64,000 nt of DNA, taken from assembly GCF_021155765.1 (NCBI RefSeq), contig NC_060110.1, forward strand, positions 23,148,001 to 23,212,000, read 5' to 3'. The DNA is from Diprion similis (Eukaryota > Arthropoda > Insecta > Hymenoptera > Diprionidae). This document shows, piece after piece, positions 27,800 through 55,076 of the stretch (position 1 is the first letter of the stretch; every line of letters begins with the position of its first letter). The notes beneath the pieces are model-generated. The model was not told the DNA's origin, ran no database searches, and saw only the letters and a program-made list of their open reading frames with translations. Made by a program: the position numbers and the translations under genes.

Positions 27800-28115
27800 G
27801 AAAAATTTTACTCGATTAATTGTATGCAATTTTTTAAGTACCCAAAGAGCTGTTTGGTGAACAAACAATCGAAACGTGTTATCATATGCCGATATGTTAT
27901 TACAAGAGATTCGAAATTGATTGATGTGGCAAATGAAAATACAGTTACAGAATGCACACATTACAGCAACGTTACAAATAATGGTCTATAAATGAATAAC
28001 AATTTTATAGTATTAAAGTGCTTTAATTTACATTATTTTATATCGTTAGTATTAATGTTCATAAAATTATAACTGCGTCACGCAGTTTGTAAATCGATTA
28101 AGACACTAATTTTTG

Positions 28116-29914
28116 CTACTGTAATTCCGTTTTCTTCTGTACTATCACAACAGCTGTCGGTACCAGACCTAAAAATAATTCAATACTTAATTGGTAACAA
28201 TGTGCAAAACGTGGTACTAGCTTTCCATGCAAAGATTCACTTACCTAAAATGTCCAACGGTTTTTCATAATCGTCCTCAGTAAAAATTTTCCGAGGAAAC
28301 GTAGTCATTAAATTAAACAACCCCGAACCATCAGTTCTATTCATTTCAATATACAGTCGTACAGCAGAAAGTTGTTCCTTGGATCCAAAGGTCTGTGTCA
28401 ATGCCTGACCGTTCGTTAGCCTGATCTAAAAGATATAATTCGAGCTGCATTTCAATCAGTAACTTGTTTCACGAATAGTATATAATGTTGTTTAATATGC
28501 TTCTAGTTTCAAACAAGCCACAGAGGGTATCAGTGTATCAATCACCTGCAATTTCGTTTCGCTATAATTTCTCTTTGGACCAGTTGATGCGAGGGTTGGT
28601 GCAGCAACCGAAGCTACAGGGGACACGGTGACGCGTCCAGCTTCAGAGGCAGCTCTAGCTCGCCTTGCTGCTTTGTCAGCTTCGATTTGCTCCCTGACTC
28701 TCTGCTTTGCTAATTTCTCCTCTTCTTTTTCTCTTTTCCTTTGCTCTAATAGTTTCTTCATTTCCAAGTCTTCAAGCCTGTTAAATAATAAAGCACCGTC
28801 ACGGGAATTAACAATTCAATGTTGATGCAATTCCAAACTAATTGCAATTAAATCCAATTCAAGTCGATAATATTGAGCGGTTTTCTGGTAAGACCAAAGT
28901 CATTAGAACTAATTCAATTTCTGTTATATTAAATGAGAAACAGTTCTTTCACATGAGGTTTTTGCCACATTCTACCTATAATAAACAAACTAAAGATACT
29001 TACTTTTTCTTAGCTTCGACCATCTCTTTGCCGGAGCGTATCCTCAATTTCTCCTTTTCAAATGCTTCCTTCTTTTCCTGTTCCTCTCGCTCTTTTCTTT
29101 TTTGTCTCATTTTTTCTTCCAACAACCTCAATTGCTCCTTCTTCTCCTCCTCCGTCAGTGGCTTTTTCTCTTCCGAGCTCTCAGAGAAACTGTCATGTCC
29201 TGATTTTGTAGCATGAAATTCCACCTCTAAATTAGATTTGAACAGTTTTCCACATCTGTAAAAAAATTCCTTTACATCTTCGTTAAGTATAAAGTGACCT
29301 GAAGTACGATTGATCAAAGGAACTCTTTTCTAATGAATCTTTTGTATTGTGCATTCTTGATAAGATGAGGAGATCGAAACTAAACAGACTTTATGATGCA
29401 CGAAAGTAATAGTTTAGGTAATCACAAATACTCACACATCGCATTTAATGGACTTGGCAATAGCTGCCGATGCATCTTCGTTACTTGCACCAGCGACACT
29501 TTCCTGTGGAGATTCAGTTGTTGGTGCGTGCATACTGACAGGATTTTCAACTACGGGCGTAGGGCAAGGTTCGGCTTCATCGGAATGAGCAAGCAACCTA
29601 CAAAAATTCGCAATATTTATTAGTGAGATGAAGACAAATAATTTTTCATTCGTACCATTCCATAGCCGGTTCGACACCTTTGTTTCCGGTAATTTGTAGG
29701 GCTCGTTCGCTGAAAAACAAATACAGAAAACACATGAACGCAAAATACAATGATTACTAAGCTGAGGGTGCTAGGGTATCTAGAATATACAAAAATGATT
29801 CCGGCTTTTTCCAAAGAGGTTAGGAACCGCGAGATGACTTTTTTCCGTCAATACTCACGCCTTTGCCTGGCTAAAACCCATATCTACGAGCATCGACACC
29901 TCTGACGACGACAT
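28116..29914 (-). CDS. UBXN1: UBX domain protein 1 with a C2H2-like finger
   Basis: UBXN1 is a ubiquitin-binding adaptor of the p97/VCP ATPase in protein quality control. Seven exons on the minus strand, from 5' to 3': 29859-29914, 29656-29709, 29436-29597, 29004-29255, 28546-28777, 28245-28425 and 28116-28168. They sum to 990 nt, or 329 residues. The N-terminal UBA domain (1-40) is MSSSEVSMLVDMGFSQAKAE and onward to EPAMEWLLAHSDE. A finger CDVCGKLFKSNLEVEFH, with a further His in SGHD, lies at about 89-112. A long charged coiled coil (about 120-225) is followed by the UBX domain (about 250-327). The UBX domain has LTQTFGSKEQLSAVRLYIEM, FPRKIF and the end LGLVPTAVVIVQKK, matching human UBXN1. 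The FPR loop that contacts p97 is present. Confidence 0.93.
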
Positions 29915-31093
29915 CGCTGAATTTTCAACCGTACAATTAGTGGCTAGATATAATATTGCTAACGGACTCTGATTGAAAAATCATATGTCATGTCACACGG
30001 ACACTTCGGTATACAGTGAAAAGCCACGAACCACTAGAGCGGTCTGGTAGCGGAGGCGGAAGTAGCTTTACTTATCTTTCTCTTGTCAGGATAAATTTTT
30101 TGCACAAAATTTACCGATGATTGTAACAATGAAAAATTGTACTTTGGTTTCGGATGTAGTTAGATATTGTCGGCTGTATAATAATGCGGACTGTTATTAG
30201 TTATTCTTATTATTCCGAAACCCGCGTACCACACGTTTGTTGAACGATTTCTACAATCCCAACCAAAAGTTAACCAAAAGTTACAATTTTGGGGATTCAA
30301 GCCGACAGAAGAAGGTTTTGATCAATTTGAAGTATGAATCTGATTGTAAATTAATTCTTTATTCAGTTGTATGACGATTTATGCTGATCAAGCCTGATTC
30401 CGCTCGTTTCGGAAATTTTGTGCCACACACGTCGAATAATAATGACAAATACGAGAATATAAGCTGCGTGCTTGTTGATGTTATTATAATCAAAATACTT
30501 TTTTCTGAATATAGTCTATACGCCAAATTGTTAGAATCAACTAGGCCACTGATGTTGCGGTAAGAGAAAAAAAGTGACAAGAAAAATCGCAAATAGTACA
30601 CAATCGTTGAACCCGCTTGTCATTTTCGTTTGGGATGTTGCTTCATATTAAGATATTGTTTACGTACAAATAGATACAATTTTCACGGAATGTTCCCGCT
30701 AATTCGTCGGACTGTGGGATCAGTTATCAGGTCAATAAAAGTTAGTATTGTTATGATAAGGCTGCAGGCCGTTTATTGTTTATCACCTTTGATCTACTCG
30801 CTTATCAAAATTGAAACAAAAAATTCAAGAAATAATACAATGGCAGAAATTAATACATAAATATAAAAAACATGTTGAAAAACGGAGGATGCCATCAAAC
30901 ATAAGCATCAAACAAACACTTATTCAATATTGAAAAAAAGAAACAAATCTGATTCCACTTGCAACTTTTCCTCTGCTTTTACACATCTGATCTTGCGAAT
31001 TTTGAATCAACATAAAAAAATGTGTTGCATTGAATTGTTGGGTTTTATAAAGTGAAATGTAGGTTTGCGCTGGCACTAATGTAGTATCTTAAT
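29915..31093. other. Intergenic region between UBXN1 and H2A.X
   Basis: The region should hold the UBXN1 promoter (near 29.9-30.1 kb) and the H2A.X 3' untranslated region (up to 31093). I see no conserved open frame. No histone stem-loop follows H2A.X, as expected for a replacement-type histone with a polyadenylated mRNA. Confidence 0.55.
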
Positions 31094-32444
31094 TTAGTAT
31101 TCTTGAGAGGCCTTGTCTCCCTTGCCAGATCCACTGCTACTTCCAGTCTTTTTTGGCAATAAAACTGCCTGGATGTTGGGCAGAACTCCACCCTGTGCAA
31201 TAGTCACTCCGGAAAGCAGTTTGTTCAATTCTTCGTCATTACGAATGGCTAGTTGAAGGTGACGCGGGATTATTCTGTAAAATAAAATACAAACGTGGTC
31301 AATAAATCAGAATTCCTGAAGTAAATGTTGTATTGTGACTGCAGGCTGTTTCAAACATTTGTTTTTATATATAATTCAGTTACATGAAATCAGATTCTAT
31401 TTTTCCGAATGGAATATTTCATTCAGAAAACGTATGGATTGTCAGCAAGGCTGAAGCTAGCAGCCGGAATTGGCAGTCAAACGTTCTAATGTTCATTTTA
31501 TTGTGATAATAAAGACCGAAAATCAAAATTTTATGAAATACTTTGATTCCCCAATACTTTTATAAAATTATGAGAATAAAACTAAACCGCGTTTTTCTAT
31601 CTCCAAAAAGTTTAACACCTTTGGCTGCTAGCTTCATCTTCATTGATTGTTATAGAATCTCTGAATGTGTCTGTTATATGTGATTCGGGAGGAGGGGAAG
31701 AGCAAATTTGGTTGGTGCAAAAACAAGTTTCTTAGCATTAGCCTGGGATGGAAGTGTTCAGCCATGTTCACATACACATGTACATCAGCTTTGTCACACG
31801 AATTATTACACACTGTGGTGTTATGAGGATCAAGTTCAAAGAGGTTCTTCATGTTATGTGTACAATGTATATTCAACGCACTGATAGTAATTCAATGTAT
31901 TTTCGTAGGAGACAAATGATTGTACCGAAACAGAGAAAAAAAATGGCACGAGATAATATCGAGACAAATTCCTTAAGAAATATATTATACTTACTTCGGC
32001 TTAGATTTCTAATATTGTACAGTGGAAGAATTGAAATGAGTGAGAAAATGAAGGAGCAATCTGTGGGTTGTCTGTATTTCTGAACTATAGTATTATGGTT
32101 GTGAAAATAAGGGTGCAGTTAGGACTAACCTCGTCTTCTTGTTGTCTCTCGCAGCGTTTCCAGCCAACTCGAGAACTTCGGCTGCCAAATATTCCATGAC
32201 CGCAGCTAGGTAAACCGGAGCACCGGCTCCGACGCGTTCGGCGTAATTTCCTTTCCTCAGGAGCCGGTGAATACGACCTACGGGAAATTGGAGCCCAGCC
32301 CTGCTGCTGCGAGTCTTCGCCTTTCCCTTGGTCTTGCCTTTAAAAATCAATAAGAAACTTTTAATACGCCCTGTTGTGCGAAAATGTGGCCAATTATTCT
32401 GAGAAGCTTTGATGCTACTCACCTCCTTTACCACGTCCGGACAT
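31094..32444 (-). CDS. H2AX: Histone H2A.X, intron-containing
   Basis: H2A.X is the H2A form whose C-terminal SQ motif is phosphorylated around DNA breaks. Three exons on the minus strand: 32423-32444, 32130-32337 and 31094-31274, joined as 22+208+181 nt to give 136 residues. The first exon encodes only MSGRGKGG. The histone fold is almost identical to the canonical H2A at 15353 ([20 protein letters not shown]). The tail then differs: [20 protein letters not shown] ending in SQEY, the ATM/ATR target, with Ser133 as the expected phosphorylated residue. Unlike the five cluster histones it has two introns and no 3' stem-loop. Its upstream region has E2F-like and CCAAT motifs. This is not H2A.Z/H2Av, which has a different core. 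Confidence 0.96.
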
Positions 32445-34647
32445 ATTTCGAGATTGATTCTACACGGACAGAAAGACTAATCACAAAAGCAACCTCTGGC
32501 TACCGTTGCCGAACAGCAAATGATGTCGGATGTCACGTATTTTGGCGCCCACTGTCTTGATAGCGCTCGTTTGCGCGGGAAAAATTTTTGACACGGAAGG
32601 CTGTGAAATTAGTACTATTTCATTTCGACGGATAGCAGCACTGCATACTTTGAAAACAAAAGAGTAGGAAACGTTACCTCATTGGTTGGTTTCTAGAATT
32701 GCACCAATCAAACGCCGTCCTGGTCCTCTCCTATTTTTACGAAGCTCGCAAATAAAACGCACCACTTGAAAAAGCTTTTTTGTATTTATGCATACATATC
32801 ATTTATGCTTTAATTATGGCAATTGCAAGGTTTTTAAAAATCTCACTACATTTACCGTCGACCGAAGATATACATATTACGTACAGTGAATTATCTTCTC
32901 GACTGATTTCTTCTCAAAGGAATTTATAAGATAATTTCAAAGACTACTGTAATAGTTTAAGATTAACTTTTAATAAAAGGGAGATAAAGGAGGCAGACAA
33001 AGTGTTTTCGAACAGTTTACTTTTAGGCTTTTGTTCTGGCCAGAATGGTACCTGCAGATTTCTACAGACGCCTTAATATTACACAATACATAAAAATAAT
33101 GATATTTACAAATGTAGGCACTCAATGAACAAAACGTTGAAAACACAGACAAAATTGATTTGCGGGTTATAATAGGGAAGGCGGTTAGATATGATGCTAC
33201 ATTATACGGAGCAAGGGGATAACCAATTTAGAGAGCACAATGAGAGATATGAACTAGTACGTCAAATTATTCGGAAATATGAAAACAAGAAAAAAAAATT
33301 CAATAGGACCCAGGTAAGGTATATTAATTACGGTCTGCCAAAAAATGGATGATATTAAATAAAAGTTATTTCACGTTTACTCATATTTTTTCAAGGTCCG
33401 TTCAATATATGGAATGTTAAAGGTTTAGCGGGTAACAAGCATTTTCATGGAATGTACTCACGCAATTTTATGTTAAAAGTCAAGTCATTGTTTCTTTATA
33501 ATCTTTTTTTTCTGTTAAGTACCTCGACATCGTTTTTCACTTCTTTGAAATTCACTGGCCATTGCAGACGTTACGTATTATTATTGTAAGTATTCAACAT
33601 AGAATTGAAGGAGTCTTCTTATTATTGTTATTCAATGGTCGAGTCTTCAGTTTATGCAAATTGCCATGCATATGTGTTCGAAAAATTATTCGAATTTCAA
33701 ATATGTATGAGCGTTTCAACAACATATGGAAGATGTTGAAGCACAAAAAGTGATCGTTTCGAAAAGACACTGGTGTGCTGTCAACAAATTAAAAGTATCT
33801 TTCGCAGGTTCATCGAATGGCGAGTGATCGACAAACAATTTTACTTCAATATAAAAGATATTCTACTTTTTTTTAAATTAGTTATCTTCATTTTTGTAGT
33901 GATTAAATTGAGATCCTTCTCTTCTATGTTTATTATCTTATCAATACACATCTTACTAATCAGTAAACATGCGAATCATGTGATAGAATATCTTTTCAAT
34001 ATTTAAATATTAAAGTCCACATTACAGAGAATAAAATAAGTTACATGAGTGTTCTCTCTATATTCAATAAAATATTATACAAATTATAATTATTTATCTT
34101 ATACCTTGGGTTAAAGAGCCGTCAGTAAAAATTATGAAATACTAAAACTTCCTTATTAATTGAAGAGAAATTTGTATTTTGATTCGTTTTCTTTACACTT
34201 CATTTTCACACGTTCGTATCATACTGATATGATTACTTACAACACTTTAAATACTAGTCCCCTCTGATTTCATATACAATATTTAACCTGTCTTTCAAAT
34301 AGCATTTACTACTCAGACCCTTCTAACGAGTTGTTTTAGAAATGGTTAAGACACGTTTCAACTCCATGTAACAATCGCTATGTAAAAGAATGCCTAAATA
34401 TCGAATAACTAAGATTTCTGGTTCTAGAAAAATTACAAGTATAGCTTCAATTCATTACAAATAAAGTAAACTGTGATAAAAGACTAAAAAAAAAATGCTG
34501 TACATTTGGTCAATGTAATCTTACATTTACTTATCTAAAATTGTTTAAAAATTGTTTTTCGTTTCAAATATTTAAATACCAACGGCTCTCTTAACCCGTC
34601 GATAATATCACAGATGAATGAGTTTCCGTGTTGTGCGTCGGGTATTG
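32445..34647. other. Intergenic region between H2A.X and GSE1
   Basis: The first few hundred bases are the H2A.X promoter. The rest is AT-rich and includes the GSE1 3' untranslated region next to 34648. Open frames at 33562-33753 and 33773-34006 are short and AT-driven. No gene is supported. Confidence 0.55.
32541..32583. promoter_or_regulatory. E2F-like sites upstream of H2A.X
   Basis: TTTGGCGCCC (32541-32550) and TTTGCGCGGGAAAA (32570-32583) both match the E2F consensus TTTSSCGC and lie 97-140 nt upstream of the H2A.X ATG. CCAAT boxes follow at 32681-32685 (minus strand) and 32704-32708 (plus strand). Together they suggest S-phase-linked transcription, although the mRNA is not of the stem-loop type. 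Confidence 0.55.
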
Positions 34648-48282
<13,635 letters not shown>

Positions 48283-51200
48283 AGGCGCCTACATCTCAGA
48301 ATTTACTTTATGTTATCTAATTTTATTTTGTCCCGGTTACCAATTCCCTTTATCCCCGTATTTTTCTCATTTTTATTTTCAATACTTTTGTATCTCACTT
48401 TTTTTCTTATACACTTTTCCATCTTTTTGTATTAACTTAAAAACCAGAAAATGCCTTTATATGTCTGCAAATGTTGTGTAAAATTACCAACAAAAAGATG
48501 AAAAAGAAAAAAAATATTTTTTTTTTATACGGTTATTTATTTGTTTACAACTTTTATGAAATTTATAAATAACGTGTAGCTTTTTACAAGCAACAAATAA
48601 GTAAACATTGAAACCTGAATATATACATATGCAGGAACATTTTATTAAGTGTATATTGTTAAGGTACTGCAATCATATAAAGTTATTATATCCCGCGATA
48701 CAAGTCCGCTCCGTAAGTTCTCTCCCCTTCTCGATATAAGTCCACGCTGTATATATAAATGCCTCCTCGATAAAATGTAAAGAATCCAATAATCTCGCAT
48801 AAAATTTCCAAATGTAATCAATATACATTTCAAATATTTAAAATTTCCCAACTAAATCGCGAACGTCCTTAAAAATTCAGTTCCATTAAATTGTTGAAAT
48901 TCGATCAATAATAAAAAAGTTCAATACAACAAAGCACTCACTTGAAAAAACATGGCGAATGTATAATATATATAATATGAATTCCAAGACAACTATATAG
49001 TTGTAGGTACCTACGCCTATGCTACAAAGGAGGCTGCTGTCGGGAAAAAGGACAGGAAGTAGAATCGAATACGCGGAGGCAAGAGGGAGGAAGGAGAGGG
49101 GGAGGGAAGGGGGGGAAGGTTAAGGTGGAGAGAGAATCTGAAATGGTATCAGGGCGAGATTCGAGGCTTTGGGGATGGGAGGCCAGCGCTAGGGTACTAA
49201 AATGAAACGTATATTTAAGGTGAGGGTTGGCTCCTCACGAGGCGCAGTAGGGGGTTCAGAGTCGTTTATATGGTGATTCGATGTGGGGTTTTTGGCTAAA
49301 ATATCAAGGGTATCCCCCGCGTTGTGGGCGAAACAGCTCGACTAAATAAGGGCGACCAAGGGGTTTGTCCAGCCTTCTGTCCCTCTCCCCAATCACACTT
49401 ACGCACTCGGGATTTGTGTGTGTGTATGTGTGTGTGTGTGCATTTGTATTATAATACGTTTTATTATAAACCACCTCGCAAACGTAACGTGAAATCCTGC
49501 AGCAGGGTAAAAAGGAAAAAGCTAGTTTCTTGGATATAGAAGGTAAAACATATGTGAAACCGATCGTCGTTGGGTGAAATGGCACAACACGTATGCACGC
49601 TTCGTATCATCCCTTAGCATAACGTTGTGTGTATACATATATACCTATAGCGTACACATACGAATATATGTATATAAGGTTTATAAAGAAAATATAGCGA
49701 TACCTACCGATGACGATGACGATGGTAAAGCCAAAGCCAAAGCCAAAGCCAAAGCCAAAGCCAAAGCCGTTCGTCGCGATCGTTACGACGGTTACGGTCT
49801 ATCGCAATTTTATCGATCGGTATATAGGAAGGATCCTTCAGTGACAATTTAAAAGCTCTTTATATTATATCCGAGGAGGATGCGCGCGCGACCGCTTTAA
49901 AAACTGATCTGATTTATCCTGCACCAGTTCTCCGTGCAAGAGTTTAATTTTTTTTCATTCTCTCTATAGATTTCTTTTTTTTTTTTTTTACCTCCGTTAT
50001 GTGACACATTTTTCCGATTTCCGATATCGTTTATACACGTACAAATACACTCTCTTGGCATTCCTCTTTCTAACAAAAGTCTTGGTACAATTTTTATTCT
50101 CACAAGAATATCAACCTCTCCCCTATCATCTCTCTCTCTCTTTCTATCTCTTAAAATAGAATCTTGATTCCAAAAACCGTCAAAAATTTACTCTGTCCGA
50201 TAATATGTTAAACAGCTTTCGTGAGCTGAGCGTAAATTCACGCGTATGTAGCTATGCATGCATGCATGCATACATATACATACATAAATACGTGTACTAT
50301 TAAATATTGCAACCCTGACGGGGATACGTTAAACGGATATCGTTGTTGGGTAATGGATGCGAGTAGCTTGTTTCCCACCATCGAGCACCTGTCATTCGGA
50401 CTGAATGAATAACAACGACGCGCACACGCAGGCATGAAAATCGTTTATTTAGTGATTCAAAATCGCGTCCCAGTCAACGCCGTCAAAACGCGGTACATCA
50501 TTCTTTTTTCTCCTGTACGATATTCAAGTCGATAGATTATTTCTACAATGAAAAAATCAGTAGAGAGAGAGAGAGAGACACAGTGAGAGAAGAAAACATC
50601 TGCACAACTTCACGTGTATATACTAACTGTAATTGCATACTAACGTTTCTACTACGTTACTAATTGTAATTCCATGCAATAAAAAAAGTTTCTCAACTAT
50701 CAGATTTCAAACGAGGTCGTTGATTATTATTATTATTATCATCATCATAATTATCATTATTTTTCCTTTCATTTTTGTTCTTATTTTTAATTAAAATTTC
50801 GTCAGATCATTCACACAACGCAACACGACACAAATTGCAGAATCTGTATAACAATATAGTTATACAAATCGTGAAAGAGAAAGAACGTCGAAAATTATAC
50901 CAGGCAAATCGATAACAGGTCGTCGTTGTCTGTACCTCGCGGCTCTTTGGAACCAAGGGGGGAAAGGGAGGGAGGGGGGGAAGGGGGGGGGGGGTTGAAG
51001 AGAATTGGAGGGGTAGACGATAACCATGGGTTGGTTGCCACCACCGGGAGGTGGTTCCTCGAACAATAGAAATAAGCTCTGGATTAGGGGTTGATTTGCA
51101 TGGGGGATCGGGAGAGGCGGGTTCCGCTAATTGTCGCCAGAGGGTGCCTCGTACTTTCCTCTTACGCGTGTGCATACGCGTATACGTATAAACACTGTAC

Positions 51201-54200
51201 GCACGAATTTACAGCGCGTATGAATCAACACGCGACGTATATGTATGCGTACAAGAGCTGCGGAGAATACAAGGAAAGCGAGGGAGAGAGAGAGAGAGAA
51301 GGGGGTTGGGGGGTGGCTTCGACACGCGTCCCGTGGGATGAGAAAATCGTTACCCGGCACTCGCCTCGACCCCTCTGGCAGTTCCCCGTTGCCACCAATC
51401 AACTACGATCCCGCGCATCGTTCCCCTGGGACCGATGAGAGAGGAGGACCTGTTGTCCGAAACGCACGTGCGCGGTTTGAACACACTATATATTTGTTTA
51501 TTATTTATTTGTTTATTTATTTATTTATTTTGCTCCTATAACACTAAATCAATATTTCGCCACGGATGGTTTAAATTTCACGAAATAATAACGCTTCTTT
51601 TTTTTAAACCTATGTGAGTGTGTGTGTGTGTGATATATATATACATATATATATATATCATATATAAACACGCAGAGAGAAGTTTTATAAATCGATGATA
51701 ATTAAGAAAATGAACAAAGTTTTATAGCCTAAATTAAGATTTTCCGAATCGAATAAATTCAAAGCGAAGCATCGACTGCAGAATCGATTTACCGATATAG
51801 AATTTCGAACGAAATAACTGCGTTCGTTAAATTCTCACGTGCGGAGAATTGAAATCAGTATTGAAACGTGAGAAAAATTTATATAACCACGAAAACAGTA
51901 CCATCGTGAACGTATCTACAGCAATTATCAAAAACAAATATTACACTACGAAGAATGTTACAGTGAAATATTTTCGCATCGCTTTATATACATTATTCTA
52001 CATAATAGTTTCTACAATTTCAAAATTGATATTCGTTGTTAAAAAAAAAATCAGTAATCATTGACTGGGCTGTATTAACTTGTCCACTTCACTTGTTACA
52101 ATCCTTCTAAAAAAAAAAAAAAAAAAAAATAAAAAAAAAAAAAAAGTACCAAGCATGATCGTCGAATCAACCTGTCGAAATATCTCTTTCAAGCTAACAG
52201 TTCAAAAATAAATAAATAAATTAAAAAAAAACCACCAATTAAACCCAATGATGCGCAATTTAAAATCATTTCTTAACTGTATAATATTCGTGTGTATGAA
52301 TATGTATAAAAATCATCGAACACTATACCATTGTCATGGTGTAAAGAGGTGCAATCAAGGTGTACGTGACCGACGACGGAAAAGCAAATACATACAATAT
52401 CGTACGTGCATATATACACACACACACGCAGACAGACTCTTGTAAATGTGTACGTATAAATACGAAGAAATATGGCAGCAGAGGATCGTAAAGGCATCGA
52501 ACCACGAACACGTGGACTCGAGATAGCTGGTCTCTATAGGCGTGGTGTATGTAATAATAACGATGCTTGCGAGTATAAACCCCGTTCAAGACAGCCGATT
52601 GCATGCACCGTTCCATGGCACGGGGCGTTTCTGTCAAGCTATCCATACATTACATATACACACACATATATATGTATATATACTCGGTAAAAATAGTGTA
52701 CGATCATCGTAAGATTTCGTCGGGATTTGAGCTTACCTTCTAAAAGTCGAAGTGGTCGATATGGCTCAAGTTCTTGTCGAAATAATAATAAGAAGTCTCG
52801 ATTGACGAAAAAACGGAGTAAAAAAATCGTAAAAAGTATCGACGAGCAGATTTTTCTCAATATTAAAAAAGACAAATTATACAAATAACTGGACACTGTA
52901 ATATTTATATATATATATATATATATATGGACAGCTCGAGTCTCTTCTCTGCTTTACATGAAACGGTATTTTCCAATTCAATGATCGGTAAATTGAATAC
53001 AAGATTTCGTCAATAGCCTAATTTTCGCTAATTGATAAACCTGTTTATACATAAATATATACATATATGAATCGACAACTAGGTCGAATTATAATATGTA
53101 TCGAATTTATGCAAAGGGAAAAACACTTTGCGCGTTAAAGAGAAATATAATAATCGGCCGGTTTCGAAATCGGTTATTAAGATCGGAACACGTTGCAGGT
53201 GTTCAATTAGCTTAAGCTGCGATGGTAATTGGCAACAGAAACGGCGATAAAACGCCGCTGTATAATTAATTCTTAATCGCTCTACATTACGAGACCGGAG
53301 ACTGAAGTGAAAAGGGCGAAGAAAAAGAATAAATAAAAAAATAAAAAATAAAAATAAAACGACGACTGGTTATACTCACGGTAGACACGCAACACGTTCT
53401 ACACGCGGACATATTATTCATACCCATAAACCCACTCGACATATCGACGAACTGGCTCGACAAATAATCTCTCCTCGCTCTGAACTTTTATTATTATTAT
53501 ACCGTGAGGCGAGAAGTATATACATTTGCATGAAACAACATTCTCTTCTGCATGTAGGTGTATTCATTTCCAACACTTTTCTTTTTTTTTTTTTTTGTTT
53601 AATAGATCAGCTAATCAACGATGGACGTAATCATATCAGAAATGGTATCACCTATTAGAAATTCTCTTTTTTTCTCAATTCGACTTTGAATCTGTTCAAT
53701 TACGTGATTCGCAATCAAGATAAGTCATCTTCGAGCAAGTTTTGGTGGACAAGTTTTAATACTTGTACTTAGTACACCTAACTTGTACCACTTGTGGATG
53801 TATACATCGATCACTGTATCAAACGATGACCAGACAACTAGTACCAAGCGATAAGTAAAACCATCAAACGTAAAGAAATTCCACACGTTTCTTGTAAATC
53901 GTGGCAAAACTACGAAGGCATAATTCAATTCACGTAAAGAATATCACACGAGGTATGTGAAGGATGCTGCTGTAGCAGCATCTGGTGTTGACTGCAGTGT
54001 AACTTATGTCATAGATACTACAGGTATGTACGTGTAATTTGATAGAACGAAAGACGACGTGTAGAACGTACATGTCTCACACATACACATTCATATGTGA
54101 ACATAACGCTGTAGGAGGAACGAGTACTAACATTGTATCTAGAACGTAGTGGGGCAGACAAGACTTGAACAGGGTAGGAAACAGTGTTTCCATGCAGCAG

Positions 54201-54686
54201 GAGGTAATATTCTGTTCCCGGGTTACGCTGCGAATAATAGTGGTAGTGCTAGTGCTAGTGGTGGTGGCGAAGGTCTTGTCCAGTAGGAGAGCATCAAGGT
54301 GCAAGCCATTTGGTCTAAACAATAGCGGGTAAAGAACGAGGAAAGAGAGAGAGAGAGAGAGAAAGAGAGGGAGAACAGCGGAAACGAGATGAAATGAGAC
54401 GGGACGACGGTGCTGGATCCTGCATCAGCATCCCCGATCCTCGAGCGTCAAGCGTCGGGTAATATATACCCGTATTCCGTCGGGATTCTCGTATTATTAC
54501 GAAATACCGACCAAAGTCTCTTCACCTCCTCCTCCTCCTCCTCCTCCTTCGCCTCTTTGAGTGCTTGTCTATCCATGTATGCGTCTGTGTGTATGTGTGT
54601 GTGTGTGCGCATGGTATATAGATAGGCGGGTGGCTGACTGTTAGTTATTACAAGACGACGTCCGTAAGCTTCTTGGCTGCACGGGT
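48283..54686. other. Repeat-rich stretch without a supported gene
   Basis: AT-rich and microsatellite-rich sequence. Notable parts are an AAAGCC hexamer array at 49726-49768, G-rich runs near 49090-49110 and 50965-50995, A runs at 52111-52145, and short GT and AT runs. Proline-rich open frames at 50807-51175 (minus) come from the G-rich runs. It is probably upstream or intronic sequence of GSE1, but this is not shown. Confidence 0.5.
49726..49768. repeat. (AAAGCC)n hexamer array
   Basis: About seven perfect AAAGCC units. The short open frame through it (poly Lys-Ala) is not supported as a gene. Confidence 0.9.
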
Positions 54687-55076
54687 TTGCCTTCCGGCGA
54701 TTTCGTGCAGTCAGTTCTCTGTGGTCTCGACACGTTCATTGTTGAGTTTAATGAAAGGGGCGTAAACAACGTTGCAGAGACTGAGGGTGGATTTGATTTG
54801 ACCAGTAGAGGCAAAAAATTGGGTACAGGGTTATTCGTTCGTTGGCTGCTAGCTTCAGTTTCATGGATTATTTGGTACTTGAAACGCTATTTGTTGCAAC
54901 ATCAATATAACAGATCATTCCTGATTTCTGTACTTCACGCTGGACCTGAAAAGTCTCGTAAATGCGATTCTGATTCGAATAATTGCAAAAACTCTTCATC
55001 TTTATGTCGTGATTTGGACCAAGTCACCGTTACTCGTCTCACTTGCCAAGAAAAAATGCAATCTGAATTGATTAGG
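54687..55076 (+). CDS. Unassigned open frame of 130 codons, doubtful
   Basis: This open frame does not come from a simple repeat, unlike its neighbours. The translation has a hydrophobic stretch at about residues 51-70 (FVRWLLASVSWIIWYLKRYL) and a Cys-containing polar C-terminal part. It runs to a TGA, but AG|GTGAAT at the end could instead be a splice donor. I do not recognise the family. The nominal start may not be an ATG. It could be a chance open frame in an intron or an exon of an unknown gene. Confidence 0.2.

Noticed and set aside
50807-51175. Proline-rich minus-strand open frame
   Set aside because: The prolines come from G homopolymer runs on the plus strand, and there is no supported splice context.
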